The notes under the pieces were generated by a model, which saw only the letters and a program-made list of their open reading frames with translations, did not search any database and was not told the origin of the DNA. The translations under genes were made by a program, and so were the position numbers. Below, piece after piece: positions 31,970 through 41,000 of a stretch of 45,738 nucleotides of DNA. Location of the stretch: assembly GCF_009881055.1 (NCBI RefSeq), contig NZ_WXFG01000032.1, positions 1-45,738 of the forward strand, written 5' to 3'. The DNA is from Peptoclostridium sp. GTDB lineage: Bacteria > Bacillota > Clostridia > Peptostreptococcales > Peptostreptococcaceae. How positions within the stretch are numbered: position 1 is the stretch's first letter; the number at the start of each line of letters is the position of its first letter.

Positions 31970-32305
31970 ATCTTTTAATGCTTCAAGGGCATGAGCTTGC
32001 GCCTTGAGGCGCTCTACTTCTATCTGATAGTTCTTGTTTTCCTCTTCAAGCGAGTTTATCCTTTTTTCCAGGACTGAAACAGAACCTTTTATTTCCCTTG
32101 ATTTCATACTTGATTTGAATTTTCCAAAAAGGCTCATGGTGTAGGTTACAAGAGCGCCGAATGCCGCTGATATTAGTATGACAACGGATTGGGAAAGCTC
32201 GTACTTGGCCCACAGTACCCTTATGGTTACTATTTCAGAATTCAAAACCGCGAAAAGGGCTACAAACACTGCAAACACGAGCGAAAATATGAACCATATT
32301 TGCAT
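31940..32305 (-). CDS. LapA-domain membrane protein
   Basis: The 121-residue product has two hydrophobic segments (residues 1-22 and 42-62) with VLNSEIVTIRVLWAKYELSQSVVILISAAFGAL between and after them, which is the LapA (DUF1049) pattern, and then a cytoplasmic coiled coil of about 50 residues (SVLEKRINSLEEENKNYQIE). In other bacteria LapA works in membrane assembly of lipopolysaccharide, but in Firmicutes its role is not settled. GGGAG precedes ATG 32305. It is the last gene on this strand and lies 84 bp downstream of thrC. Confidence 0.85.
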   Translation of the reverse strand: MQIWFIFSLVFAVFVALFAVLNSEIVTIRVLWAKYELSQSVVILISAAFGALVTYTMSLFGKFKSSMKSREIKGSVSVLEKRINSLEEENKNYQIEVERLKAQAHALEALKDTESGDTGKN

Positions 32306-32389
32306 AATATCACTCCCTTGAATAAAAATTGGAATATCATATTTGTTATATACCCAATATGCGGATTCGATATCTTTTTTATTTGTTTT

Positions 32390-33871
32390 TTAAAGTCCGA
32401 GCGATTTTTTTACAACATCTTTCATTTCTTCTTTTTTGCATGTAGTATCATGAACAATCTTGAGTTTTTCTATCCCGTCAAGGCCTCTTGGTATTTTTAT
32501 GCCAGTCTTTTCGGAAAGGCTATACATAAGCTTGAATTCGTCAGTTTCCCCGCCTGTTTCGCCTATGGCGTTGGCAACGCTCATTGTGAACTTGAACGGG
32601 CTGGCTGTTGAAGCTATCACCGTGTATGTCGAGTCGCTTGTAGACGCCTTGTAGTCGGAGTATACCTTGTAGGCTATGGCTGTATGGGTGTCCATTAGGT
32701 AGCTGCAATCACTGTATACAGAGCTTATTGTATCTAGCGTTTCTTCTTCAGAAGCGTAGCCGCCGTAAACAAAATCAAAATTCGATTTCATTTCAGGGGT
32801 TATGGAGTATGCGCCTTCGCTGCCTAGCTTGTCCATGAAAGTTTTGACCTTTGATTCGTCTCCGCCGCTCATGTGGTAGAGCATCCTTTCAAGATTGCTG
32901 GATACGAGTATGTCCATGGATGGAGAGTTTGTCTTTATTAGAGACCTGTTTCTGTCGTATGTGCCGCTTGTGAGGAAGTCTGTAAGAACGTTGTTTTCAT
33001 TTGACGCACAAATGAGCCTGTTAACAGGAATTCCCATTTGCATTGCGTAATATGCTGCAAGTATGTTCCCGAAGTTGCCTGTTGGCACTACAAAGTTTAT
33101 CTTGTCGCCCTCTGCAAGTCTGCCGTTTCTTAGAAGCTCCAGGTAAGAATGCACATAGTAGACTATCTGAGGCACAAGCCTGCCTATGTTTATTGAATTG
33201 GCTGACGACAGCATATAGCCGTGCTCTGAAAGATACGAGCCCAGCTCCTTGTCGGCGAATATTTTCTTTACGCCTGTCTGGGCATCGTCGAAGTTGCCCT
33301 CTATTGCATAAACAAATGTGTTGGATTCGCCTTGAGTAACCATCTGCATCTTCTGTACACTGCTTACGCCGTCATTTGGGAAGAATACTATTATCTTTGT
33401 ACCAGACACGCCTGCAAATCCAGCCAGAGCAGCCTTTCCAGTGTCGCCTGATGTGGCTGTAAGTATTACAACCTCTTTATCAAGTGAAAGCTGCTTTATA
33501 GAGCTTGTCATAAGGTATGGCAGCAGTGAAAGTGCCATGTCCTTGAAGGCTGCCGTAGGCCCGTGATAAAGTTCAAGGAAGCTTACACCGCAGCTTTCAA
33601 CCAAGTCCACCCTTGAGTCTGAGTCGAATTTATCATCGTATGCGCTGTCTATGCAGCTTTTCAAATTTTCAATCTCGGGAAAATATTTGCCTATGATGTA
33701 GCAGGCAAGCTCGTTGTAGCTGTATCCCTTGAGCTTGTCAAAGTCAACATCTATTGAAGGTATGTGATCCGGTACGAAAAGTCCGCCATCATCCGCTATC
33801 CCCTTTACTATGGCCAGAGGAGAGTTTATGCCGCTTTCCCCGCCGCGTGTACTCTTGTATAATATGTCCAT
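32390..33871 (-). CDS. thrC: Threonine synthase
   Basis: ThrC turns O-phosphohomoserine into threonine with PLP. The 493-residue product has the full family layout: N-terminal YKSTRGGE, PLP lysine K110 in ELYHGPTAAFKDMALSLL, the phosphate-binding TATSGDTGKAA, SANSINIGRLVPQIVYY and FVVPTGNFGN. The length matches the long class. ATG 33871 is chosen because GGGGTGG lies 5 bases upstream; GTG 33880 sits inside that site. It points away from the metA/lysC/hom block that supplies homoserine, and no homoserine kinase gene occurs in the window. Confidence 0.96.
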   Translation of the reverse strand: MDILYKSTRGGESGINSPLAIVKGIADDGGLFVPDHIPSIDVDFDKLKGYSYNELACYIIGKYFPEIENLKSCIDSAYDDKFDSDSRVDLVESCGVSFLELYHGPTAAFKDMALSLLPYLMTSSIKQLSLDKEVVILTATSGDTGKAALAGFAGVSGTKIIVFFPNDGVSSVQKMQMVTQGESNTFVYAIEGNFDDAQTGVKKIFADKELGSYLSEHGYMLSSANSINIGRLVPQIVYYVHSYLELLRNGRLAEGDKINFVVPTGNFGNILAAYYAMQMGIPVNRLICASNENNVLTDFLTSGTYDRNRSLIKTNSPSMDILVSSNLERMLYHMSGGDESKVKTFMDKLGSEGAYSITPEMKSNFDFVYGGYASEEETLDTISSVYSDCSYLMDTHTAIAYKVYSDYKASTSDSTYTVIASTASPFKFTMSVANAIGETGGETDEFKLMYSLSEKTGIKIPRGLDGIEKLKIVHDTTCKKEEMKDVVKKSLGL

Positions 33872-33995
33872 TTTCGCCACCCCGTTTATATGTGTTTTCT
33901 ATATATTTTATTAATATTTACAACATATGATATACTGATTTCAGATTGCGCACAAGTGTTTTCGCAGAAAATATAAGAAATGGAAGCAAAAAATA

Positions 33996-34024
33996 TTGAC
34001 ATGAGGTCAAAACACAATTATACT
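33996..34024 (+). promoter_or_regulatory. Sigma-A promoter of the SAM riboswitch-metA transcript
   Basis: TTGACA (33996-34001) and TATACT (34019-34024) have the ideal 17-bp spacing. The start should fall about 25 bp before the riboswitch P1. Confidence 0.88.
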
Positions 34025-34055
34025 AGGATAAATAAAAATTAATAGCGATAACCAA

Positions 34056-34164
34056 TTCTTATCAAGAGAGGCGGAGGGACAGGCCCTATGAAGCCCGGCA
34101 ACAGCCAGCATAGCTGGAAATGTGCTAATTCCTGCAGTGTTTATTTTACTGGAAGATGAGAAAA
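34056..34164 (+). ncRNA. SAM-I (S-box) riboswitch
   Basis: The S-box core is complete: TTCTTATCAAGAGAGG at 34056-34071, GGAGGGACAGGCCC, ATGAAGCCCGGCAACAGCC, GTGCTAATTCCTGCAG and the closing GATGAGAA (34157-34164), which pairs with TTCTTATC to form P1. SAM binding should favour the terminator at 34229 and stop metA expression. Confidence 0.97.
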
Positions 34165-34228
34165 AGGTTTTTATACATGGATAATTGAATCTGCAAATAT
34201 GGCAGAGTGTTAATTAGTGTATAAACGG

Positions 34229-34258
34229 CCAATTCTGACTTTCAGAGTTGGTTTTTTT
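34229..34258 (+). terminator. Terminator of the SAM riboswitch
   Basis: CCAATTCTGA (34229-34238) pairs with TCAGAGTTGG (34242-34251), with one G-T pair, followed by seven T residues. It lies 77 bp before the metA start. Confidence 0.92.
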
Positions 34259-34334
34259 ATTGCCTTTTTTAGAGCAGGCTTCTTGGGGGATAACAAATAC
34301 AAATATAACAGCAAAAATAAAGGAGATGTATGAT

Positions 34335-35240
34335 ATGCCAATAATAATACCAGAAGGGCTTCCAGCCCAGAAGATACTTGAAGAAGAAAATGTGTTTGTG
34401 ATGAACGAACAGAGGGCCTATACGCAGGACATAAGGCCCCTTAGAATAGTTGTGCTAAACCTGATGCCCACAAAGATTCAGACTGAAACGCAGTTTGTAA
34501 GACTGCTCAGCAACAGCCCACTGCAGGTCGAGCTCACACTGCTTCACCCTGAGAGCCATGAGTCAAAGAACACCTCAAAGGAGCACCTTGACGCGTTCTA
34601 TCACACCTTCGACGAGATAAAAGACCAGAAATTCGACGGCATGATAATAACAGGAGCTCCCATAGAGCACCTTGATTTCGAAGAAGTGACATATTGGGAA
34701 GAGCTCAAAAGGATAATGGACTATTCAAAGCGCAATGTAACGTCAACACTCCACATATGCTGGGGGGCGCAGGCGGGGCTGTACCATCATTATGGAGTTC
34801 CAAAGCATCCGCTTGACAAAAAAATGTTTGGAGTATTCGAGCATTCGGTCGTTGACAATAACAGCATTCTCACAAGGGGATTCGACGACGAGTTCTATGT
34901 GCCGCAGTCAAGACATACGGAGGTTAGGAAAGAGGACATCGAGAAGGTGGAAGCTTTAAAAATTGTAAGCGAATCTGAGGATTCGGGTATCTATATAGTT
35001 GAAAGTGCGGACAACAAGCAGATATTTGTCACAGGACACTCGGAATATGATCCGTGCACGCTGAAGGGAGAGTATGACAGGGACGTATCTAAGGGGCTTG
35101 AAATAGAAATTCCAAGGAACTACTTCAAGGACAACGATCCGTCGAATCAGCCTGTTGTAAGATGGAGATCGCATGCAAACCTGCTCTTTTCCAACTGGCT
35201 TAACTACTATGTTTATCAGGAAACTCCGTATGTACTTTAA
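34335..35240 (+). CDS. metA: Homoserine O-acetyltransferase (MetA type)
   Basis: MetA acylates homoserine as the first step of methionine synthesis. The 301-residue product has the family start [28 protein letters not shown], the catalytic cysteine C142 in [17 protein letters not shown] and VTGHSEYDP near the C terminus. The acyl-CoA choice depends on residue 111: it is glutamate here ([12 protein letters not shown]), as in acetyl-CoA-using enzymes, where succinyl-CoA enzymes have glycine. ATG 34335 has AGGAG 9 bases upstream; the frame open to 34248 lies over the terminator. The SAM riboswitch upstream controls it. Confidence 0.95.
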   Translation: MPIIIPEGLPAQKILEEENVFVMNEQRAYTQDIRPLRIVVLNLMPTKIQTETQFVRLLSNSPLQVELTLLHPESHESKNTSKEHLDAFYHTFDEIKDQKFDGMIITGAPIEHLDFEEVTYWEELKRIMDYSKRNVTSTLHICWGAQAGLYHHYGVPKHPLDKKMFGVFEHSVVDNNSILTRGFDDEFYVPQSRHTEVRKEDIEKVEALKIVSESEDSGIYIVESADNKQIFVTGHSEYDPCTLKGEYDRDVSKGLEIEIPRNYFKDNDPSNQPVVRWRSHANLLFSNWLNYYVYQETPYVL

Positions 35241-35277
35241 AAATACCACAATTCCAATGTTTTTTTGAAAATTGACC

Positions 35278-35305
35278 TTTACAAAAGCGATTTATGTGAT
35301 AGAAT
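35278..35305 (+). promoter_or_regulatory. Probable promoter of lysC-hom
   Basis: TTTACA (35278-35283) and TAGAAT (35300-35305) have a 16-bp spacing, with an upstream TG that resembles an extended -10. It lies 70 bp before the lysC start; no riboswitch or T-box fits in the remaining leader. Confidence 0.55.
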
Positions 35306-35375
35306 GTGTCTATAGAAAAAACAGATGTACGCGAAATAAAAACAACATTTTGAAATTGTGTTTAGGGGGATATTC

Positions 35376-36587
35376 ATGAAGGAGATTATAGTACAAAAAT
35401 TCGGAGGCTCATCAGTAGGGGACATAGAAAAAATAAAAAACGTGGCCAGGAGAGTAATCGATACCAAAAGCAAGGGCTATGATGTGATTGTGACTGTTTC
35501 AGCTATGGGGGACACTACAGACGAGCTTATTGAAAAGGCTTTGATGATTTCGTCTAATCCTTCAAACAGGGAAATGGACATGCTGCTTTCCACAGGTGAG
35601 CAGGTATCTGTGGCTCTTCTTGCTATGGCAATTCAGTCAATGGGGCACGATGTAGTATCGCTTACAGGGGCACAGTGTGGAATAATCACGGACTCAAGTC
35701 ATAAAAAGGCTAGAATAAACAACATAGACACAAAAAGGCTTCACAAGGAGCTCTCAGAAGGCAAGATTATAATAGTTGCAGGCTTCCAGGGGATTAATGA
35801 AAATCAGGACATAACAACACTTGGCAGAGGCGGCTCGGATACTACTGCGGTTGCTATAGCAGCGGCGATTGGTGCTGCAAAGTGTGAAATATATACGGAT
35901 GTCGAGGGCGTTTATACAGCCGATCCAAGAAAGGTTCAGTCAGCCAGACTTATGAAAAGAATATCGTATGACGAGATGCTTGAACTTGCGGAGCTCGGAG
36001 CGGGGGTACTCCATCCGAGATCTGTGGAGCTCGCGCGCAAATTCAATGTTCCGCTTGTTGTAAGATCAAGCTTTGCCGACAGCGAGGGTACGGAGATTGT
36101 CAACATGGATCAGATTGAAAAGGTTGCCATAAGGGGAATATCGCTAGACGACGACATAGCAAAGGTGTCCGTGCTCGAGGTGCCTGACAGGCCAGGAATA
36201 GCCTTTAAGCTTTTCTCGATGCTTTCGCTCAATAACATTAATGTGGACATGATAATTCAGAATGTCAACAGACTCTCTGTCAACGACATATCGTTTACCA
36301 TAAAAAAAGATGATCTGCCGGATTTTCTGAAAATATCCGAGAATATAAAAGAGACAATCGGCGCGGAAAGAGTGACTTATGACGATTCGGTAGCTAAGCT
36401 TTCAATTGTGGGAGCAGGTCTTGCAGGAAGCACGGAAGTTATGTCCAAGTTCTTCGAAGCGCTTTATGAGCTTGGAATAAACATACAGATGATAAGCACT
36501 TCCTCGATAAAGATTTCATGCATAATAGACAGAGAAAACGCCGAAAACGGAATGTCCAAGCTGCACGAAAAATTCCAGCTTAGCTAG
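35376..36587 (+). CDS. lysC: Aspartate kinase
   Basis: This enzyme phosphorylates aspartate at the head of the lysine/threonine/methionine pathway. The 403-residue product has the kinase motif VQKFGGSSVGD, TTLGRGGSDTTAVAIAAAI and YTADPR, and two C-terminal ACT domains (about residues 265-400; SVLEVPDRPGIAFKLF and SIVGAGLAGSTEVMSKFF) for feedback inhibition. GGGGG lies before ATG 35376. The hom gene follows 39 bp later on the same strand, so the pair makes aspartyl phosphate and later homoserine; the semialdehyde dehydrogenase gene is not here. Confidence 0.96.
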   Translation: MKEIIVQKFGGSSVGDIEKIKNVARRVIDTKSKGYDVIVTVSAMGDTTDELIEKALMISSNPSNREMDMLLSTGEQVSVALLAMAIQSMGHDVVSLTGAQCGIITDSSHKKARINNIDTKRLHKELSEGKIIIVAGFQGINENQDITTLGRGGSDTTAVAIAAAIGAAKCEIYTDVEGVYTADPRKVQSARLMKRISYDEMLELAELGAGVLHPRSVELARKFNVPLVVRSSFADSEGTEIVNMDQIEKVAIRGISLDDDIAKVSVLEVPDRPGIAFKLFSMLSLNNINVDMIIQNVNRLSVNDISFTIKKDDLPDFLKISENIKETIGAERVTYDDSVAKLSIVGAGLAGSTEVMSKFFEALYELGINIQMISTSSIKISCIIDRENAENGMSKLHEKFQLS

Positions 36588-36626
36588 ATTTGAATATATA
36601 AATATAAAGGATAAGGGGCCGATAAG

Positions 36627-37910
36627 ATGGAGAGCATAAAGATAGGGCTTTTGGGCTTTGGAACTGTTGGTTCGGGAGTCTACAGCATATTAGAGGACAA
36701 CAAGGATAAGATAGAATCTCACATACAAAAAAAGCTTCAGATAAAAAAGATACTTGTCAGGGATATTGGCAAGCAAAGGAATGTAAGTGTGCCAGCAGAG
36801 CTGTTCACAACTGACGTAGCAGAAGTGATAGACGATCCTGAAATAGACATAGTTGTGGAGCTTATGGGCGGAATTGAGCCTGCCGGGGGATATATAAGGA
36901 CGGCGATTGAAAATAAAAAACACATAGTAACTGCTAACAAGGCGCTCATTGCAACGCAAGGCGATGAAATATACAATCTGGCCTGCAAAAACGGTGTCGA
37001 GTTGAGGTATGAAGCCAGCGTTGGCGGTGGAATACCGATAATAAGCACTCTCACTCAAAGCCTTGCAGCAAACAATGTGGATGAGATATGCGGCATAATA
37101 AACGGTACTACCAACTTCATACTTACTCAGATGGACGAGCAGGGAATGGAATTTGAAGAGGCATTAAAGCTCGCGCAGGAACGGGGCTTTGCAGAAGCTG
37201 ACCCTACTTCTGACATTGAAGGCGAGGATGTTGCCTTCAAGCTGGCCATACTCATAGAAGTCGCATTCGGCATAAAGCTTTCGCCATCAGAGATTCCAAG
37301 GGAAGGGATAACAAAGATATCCAAAAGGGATATCGAATTTGCAAAGGAGCTGGGCTACAAGATAAAGCTTGTGGCTGCGGCAAGAAGAAAAGGAAACAGC
37401 CTTGAGTACCATGTACAGCCTTCATTCCTGCCTTTGGCGAATCCGCTGGCATCTGTCAACAATGAGTTCAATGCTGTGCTTGTGAAGGGCAATGCAGTTG
37501 GAGAGCTTCTTCTGTACGGCAAAGGCGCAGGTTCGACTCCAACAGGAAGCGCTGTGCTGGGAGACATACTTGAGATATCAAAAATTATAGGTACAGACTA
37601 CAAGGCTGGAGCTCCTCTTAGAAACGAGAACAAGGGCTTCAAGCTTGAGGGTGAAGGAGTATCAGCATATTACGTCCATATGAGCGCTAAGGACAAACCG
37701 GGAGTTCTGGGAAGGATAACTTCTGCATTCGGCAAGTACGAGGTCAGCCTCAGGTCCGTGATACAAAGGTCAAGGGGAGAGGATACAGTGCCTCTTGTTT
37801 TCATAACACATGAGACTGAAAGAGCAAGGCTTGATTCGGCGCTTAAGGAAATAGAGCTCAGCAATGATGTGTCAAAAATTGAAAGCGTACTGAGAGTTGA
37901 AAAAAAATAG
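36627..37910 (+). CDS. hom: Homoserine dehydrogenase
   Basis: Hom reduces aspartate semialdehyde to homoserine. The 427-residue product has a Rossmann motif LGFGTVGSGVYSIL near residue 9, VTANKALIA, the catalytic-domain GIINGTTNFILTQM, GFAEADPTSDIEGEDVAFKLAIL, and a C-terminal ACT domain (from about residue 350, YVHMSAKDKPGVLGRITSAFGKYEVS) that binds threonine for feedback. ATAAGGGGC precedes ATG 36627. It follows lysC on one transcript and feeds homoserine to MetA upstream and to threonine synthase. Confidence 0.97.
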   Translation: MESIKIGLLGFGTVGSGVYSILEDNKDKIESHIQKKLQIKKILVRDIGKQRNVSVPAELFTTDVAEVIDDPEIDIVVELMGGIEPAGGYIRTAIENKKHIVTANKALIATQGDEIYNLACKNGVELRYEASVGGGIPIISTLTQSLAANNVDEICGIINGTTNFILTQMDEQGMEFEEALKLAQERGFAEADPTSDIEGEDVAFKLAILIEVAFGIKLSPSEIPREGITKISKRDIEFAKELGYKIKLVAAARRKGNSLEYHVQPSFLPLANPLASVNNEFNAVLVKGNAVGELLLYGKGAGSTPTGSAVLGDILEISKIIGTDYKAGAPLRNENKGFKLEGEGVSAYYVHMSAKDKPGVLGRITSAFGKYEVSLRSVIQRSRGEDTVPLVFITHETERARLDSALKEIELSNDVSKIESVLRVEKK

Positions 37911-37920
37911 GTATAATTTT

Positions 37921-37950
37921 AACCGCATGGCATCATGCGGTTTTGTTTTG
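37921..37950 (+). terminator. Terminator of lysC-hom
   Basis: AACCGCATG (37921-37929) pairs with CATGCGGTT (37934-37942) with a 4-nt loop, followed by TTGTTTTG. Confidence 0.9.
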
Positions 37951-37995
37951 CTTTCAAAGGTTTTCCAAACAGTATAAAATGGGTATAAGATTATT

Positions 37996-38026
37996 TTGAC
38001 AAGACATAGAAAATGGCGGCTATGCT
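37996..38026 (+). promoter_or_regulatory. Possible promoter of the 38059-45362 group
   Basis: TTGACA (37996-38001) is perfect, but the best -10 is TATGCT (38021-38026) at a 19-bp spacing. It lies in the right place, about 35-60 bp before the start codon. Confidence 0.45.
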
Positions 38027-38058
38027 GCTTAATATGAATAGAGTCTGGAGGAATTTGA

Positions 38059-41000
38059 ATGCAAAGGGCACAAAAGGGCGTTACAGATGAAATTCTCCAA
38101 AATATAAAAAACAGGCTGGGAGAAGAGAGATTTTTGAAAAGAGAAATTCTCTCGCAAATACCGCACGAGGAGTTCAGCATTAAATCGAAACTCATAAATG
38201 ACTTTTTATGCGGAGATGAGTTTGAAAAAGGAACAAAAAAGCTGATTGAAAAAAGGGAATTTTCGTGCAAAAAAATGCTGGATATATTAAGACCGCTGAT
38301 GGACGAGATGGCCCGCGGCAAGGAGCCTGAGGACTGGCTGAATTACTCTTACCAGTATTTGCTGGACAAGTCGTTCCCTGAGTCTGTCGAGCTGAAGCTT
38401 TCAAAAGATATTGAGGGGCCTACACTTTTATATCTGGAATTTTGCAGGATAATGAATGGGGAGCAGAAAAAGACGGATGACTGCACATGGCAAAGCAGGT
38501 ATCCCCTTGAATTCCTGACTGACGCCGAAATCAGAGGACTTGAGGATTTCGGAGAGTACGAAAGGCTCAAGGAGGCATTCGCCAAGGAACACATTTATGA
38601 GCTGATGAAGCTAAATCAGGAGATAACAGAATATAACAACCTCGACCACATATGCGGTGTTCACTTCCTTGCCCTTTTTGTAGGAAGACAGTTCAAAAGC
38701 GCAGGCATACCAGTGGATCTGGGAAGGGTCTCGGGAGCGGGGCTAGGACACGACATAGGAAAATACGGCTGCAAGACGGCCGAGCTAAAGCGTGTCCCAT
38801 ACCTGCACTATTATTACACCGACCAGTGGTTCAAAAAGCATGACATATCATATATAGGCAATGTGGCGCTCAACCATTCTGTATGGGATCTTGAGCTTGA
38901 AAACCTTTCGCTTGAGTCTCTTATACTCATATACTCGGACTTCAGGGTCAAAAACAATGCAAACGGAGAAATGCACATATACAGCCTCAAGGAATCCTTC
39001 GACGTTATACTCGATAAGCTTGACAATGTAGACGACATAAAGCGCAGAAGATATCTCAAGGTTTACAACAAGATAAGGGATTTTGAGGATTTCATGCTAG
39101 ACATAGGCATACAGGTAGTTCCCACAAAAGGGGAAGTCGCATATTCAGTGCCAATCAAAAAGTATTATGCCCTGATGAAGGGGAGCGACGTGGTGGAAAA
39201 TTTCAAGTACCTTGCGGTCAGCCATAATATCAACCTAATGCACAGGCTTAGGAATGAGCTCTCACTCAACCAGATAATAGAACTTGCAAGAAGCGAGCGT
39301 GACTGGAACAACCTTCGCAAGTATCTCGAGATATTCGAGGAATATTCGACATACCTCACGCAAAGACAAAAGTATATCACAATGAGATTCCTGTATGAAA
39401 AGCTCGTACACCCCGAGGACGACATAAGAAGGCGCTGCGGCGAAATAATAGGCAAGCTTATAGCCAACTTTGACGAGGAGTATAGGAAGGATGTGCCGGA
39501 TGATGTAAAGCTTGAGTCGCCAGAGATGACAAGCTATCAGGTGCTTGACAGGTTCATGAAGCTATTTTTATATCCGGACCACAATATAATAAGAATCCAC
39601 CAGCAGTGGATAGGAGAAGCGCTGAGCATTATGCTGCAGGCCGTGTTCAGGAATTCAAAAGCCAAGAGTAATGACGGCTTGGTTGAGGTTCTATCCTCCT
39701 ATTATAAAAAAGGAGAAGGCTACAATGACAGCATGCATCTTTATCTTTTAAGAAGTCTGCAGTTCATACCATTTTCAGGCGAGTGGGCCCAAGCAGATAT
39801 TTTCCTTAAATACCTGGAAGATACAATCTCAAGCAGCGAGCAGACTGTAAGGCTTCTGGCGTACGAAGTGCTCGGCGATATGTGCAAGGCCGGAAAGCTT
39901 CAAGATGACTATATTGAGCTAATGGCTGCGAGCCTGATTGAAAAAGAGAGCATACTTGAAGACAAATACGAAAAATGGGCCCTCAGAAATCTCATAATGG
40001 GACTGAAAAAAGGTGAAGCTACATTTGATAAATTAGAGCTGGAGCAGACAGAGATATCGGAAATATTCCTGAGCAACTTCAAGAACACCACGAGCTGGGT
40101 TGTTAAAAGGAGCAATATTGAGATGCTGCTTGACTATTCGCTTTCCAATCTCCAAAGCTACGGCCTGTACACGGCGCTTCATTTTTGCAACCTTCTCAAG
40201 GTCAGCCCGAATGAGAGCACCAGGCTAAAATCAGGAGAGGCTCTGCTCAAGATGTTCCCGCTGCTTCCTCAGGAACAGGGATACGACGTGGCTATAGAAC
40301 TTTTCAGGTCGCTGGAGATAGAGGAATATCAGTTCACCAAGTATATACCGCACTATCTTGGCCAGATTCTAATGTATCTTTCTCCTGAAAACATGGAGAG
40401 CTTAACCGACGATCTGAACGAGAAGATGAAAAGGTCTGGAGCGAGGGTTAATTCTCTCCTGCTTAGGACAATAGGTGTCTGCATAGCAAACTATGCAAAC
40501 TACAAGGCTTATTTCGGCGAAAAGAGCGAAAGGTATGAAAAGAGGTTTGCAAAGAAGCTTGGAATACTGCTTAGCGGGCTTGCACACAATGACAACCAGG
40601 TCAAGCAGATGGCATTCAGCGTTATAGGCAGCGAGATTTTCGGCAATCCGGACATTGAGCTGGAGCACAAGTGCGACATATTCGCCCTTATTGCAAAGAA
40701 GATATTGACGCTTATTGCGGCCGAAAAGCAGGAAGAGCTGACATTTCTCAACAACTCTGCGGTCCTCAACAACATATACAGGTTCATATCGGACTACATG
40801 TTCATAAACGGCGACATTCAGCTTAAATCTCCGGAAAAAGTTGCGTTTTTCCCTGGCACTTTTGATCCGTTTTCTCTTAGCCACAGGGAGATAGTCAGGG
40901 CCATAAGGAAGAAGGGTTTCGAGGTGTATCTGGCTGTCGACGAATTTTCATGGTCGAAAAGCACTCAGCCAAACATGATAAGAAGAAACATAATGAACAT

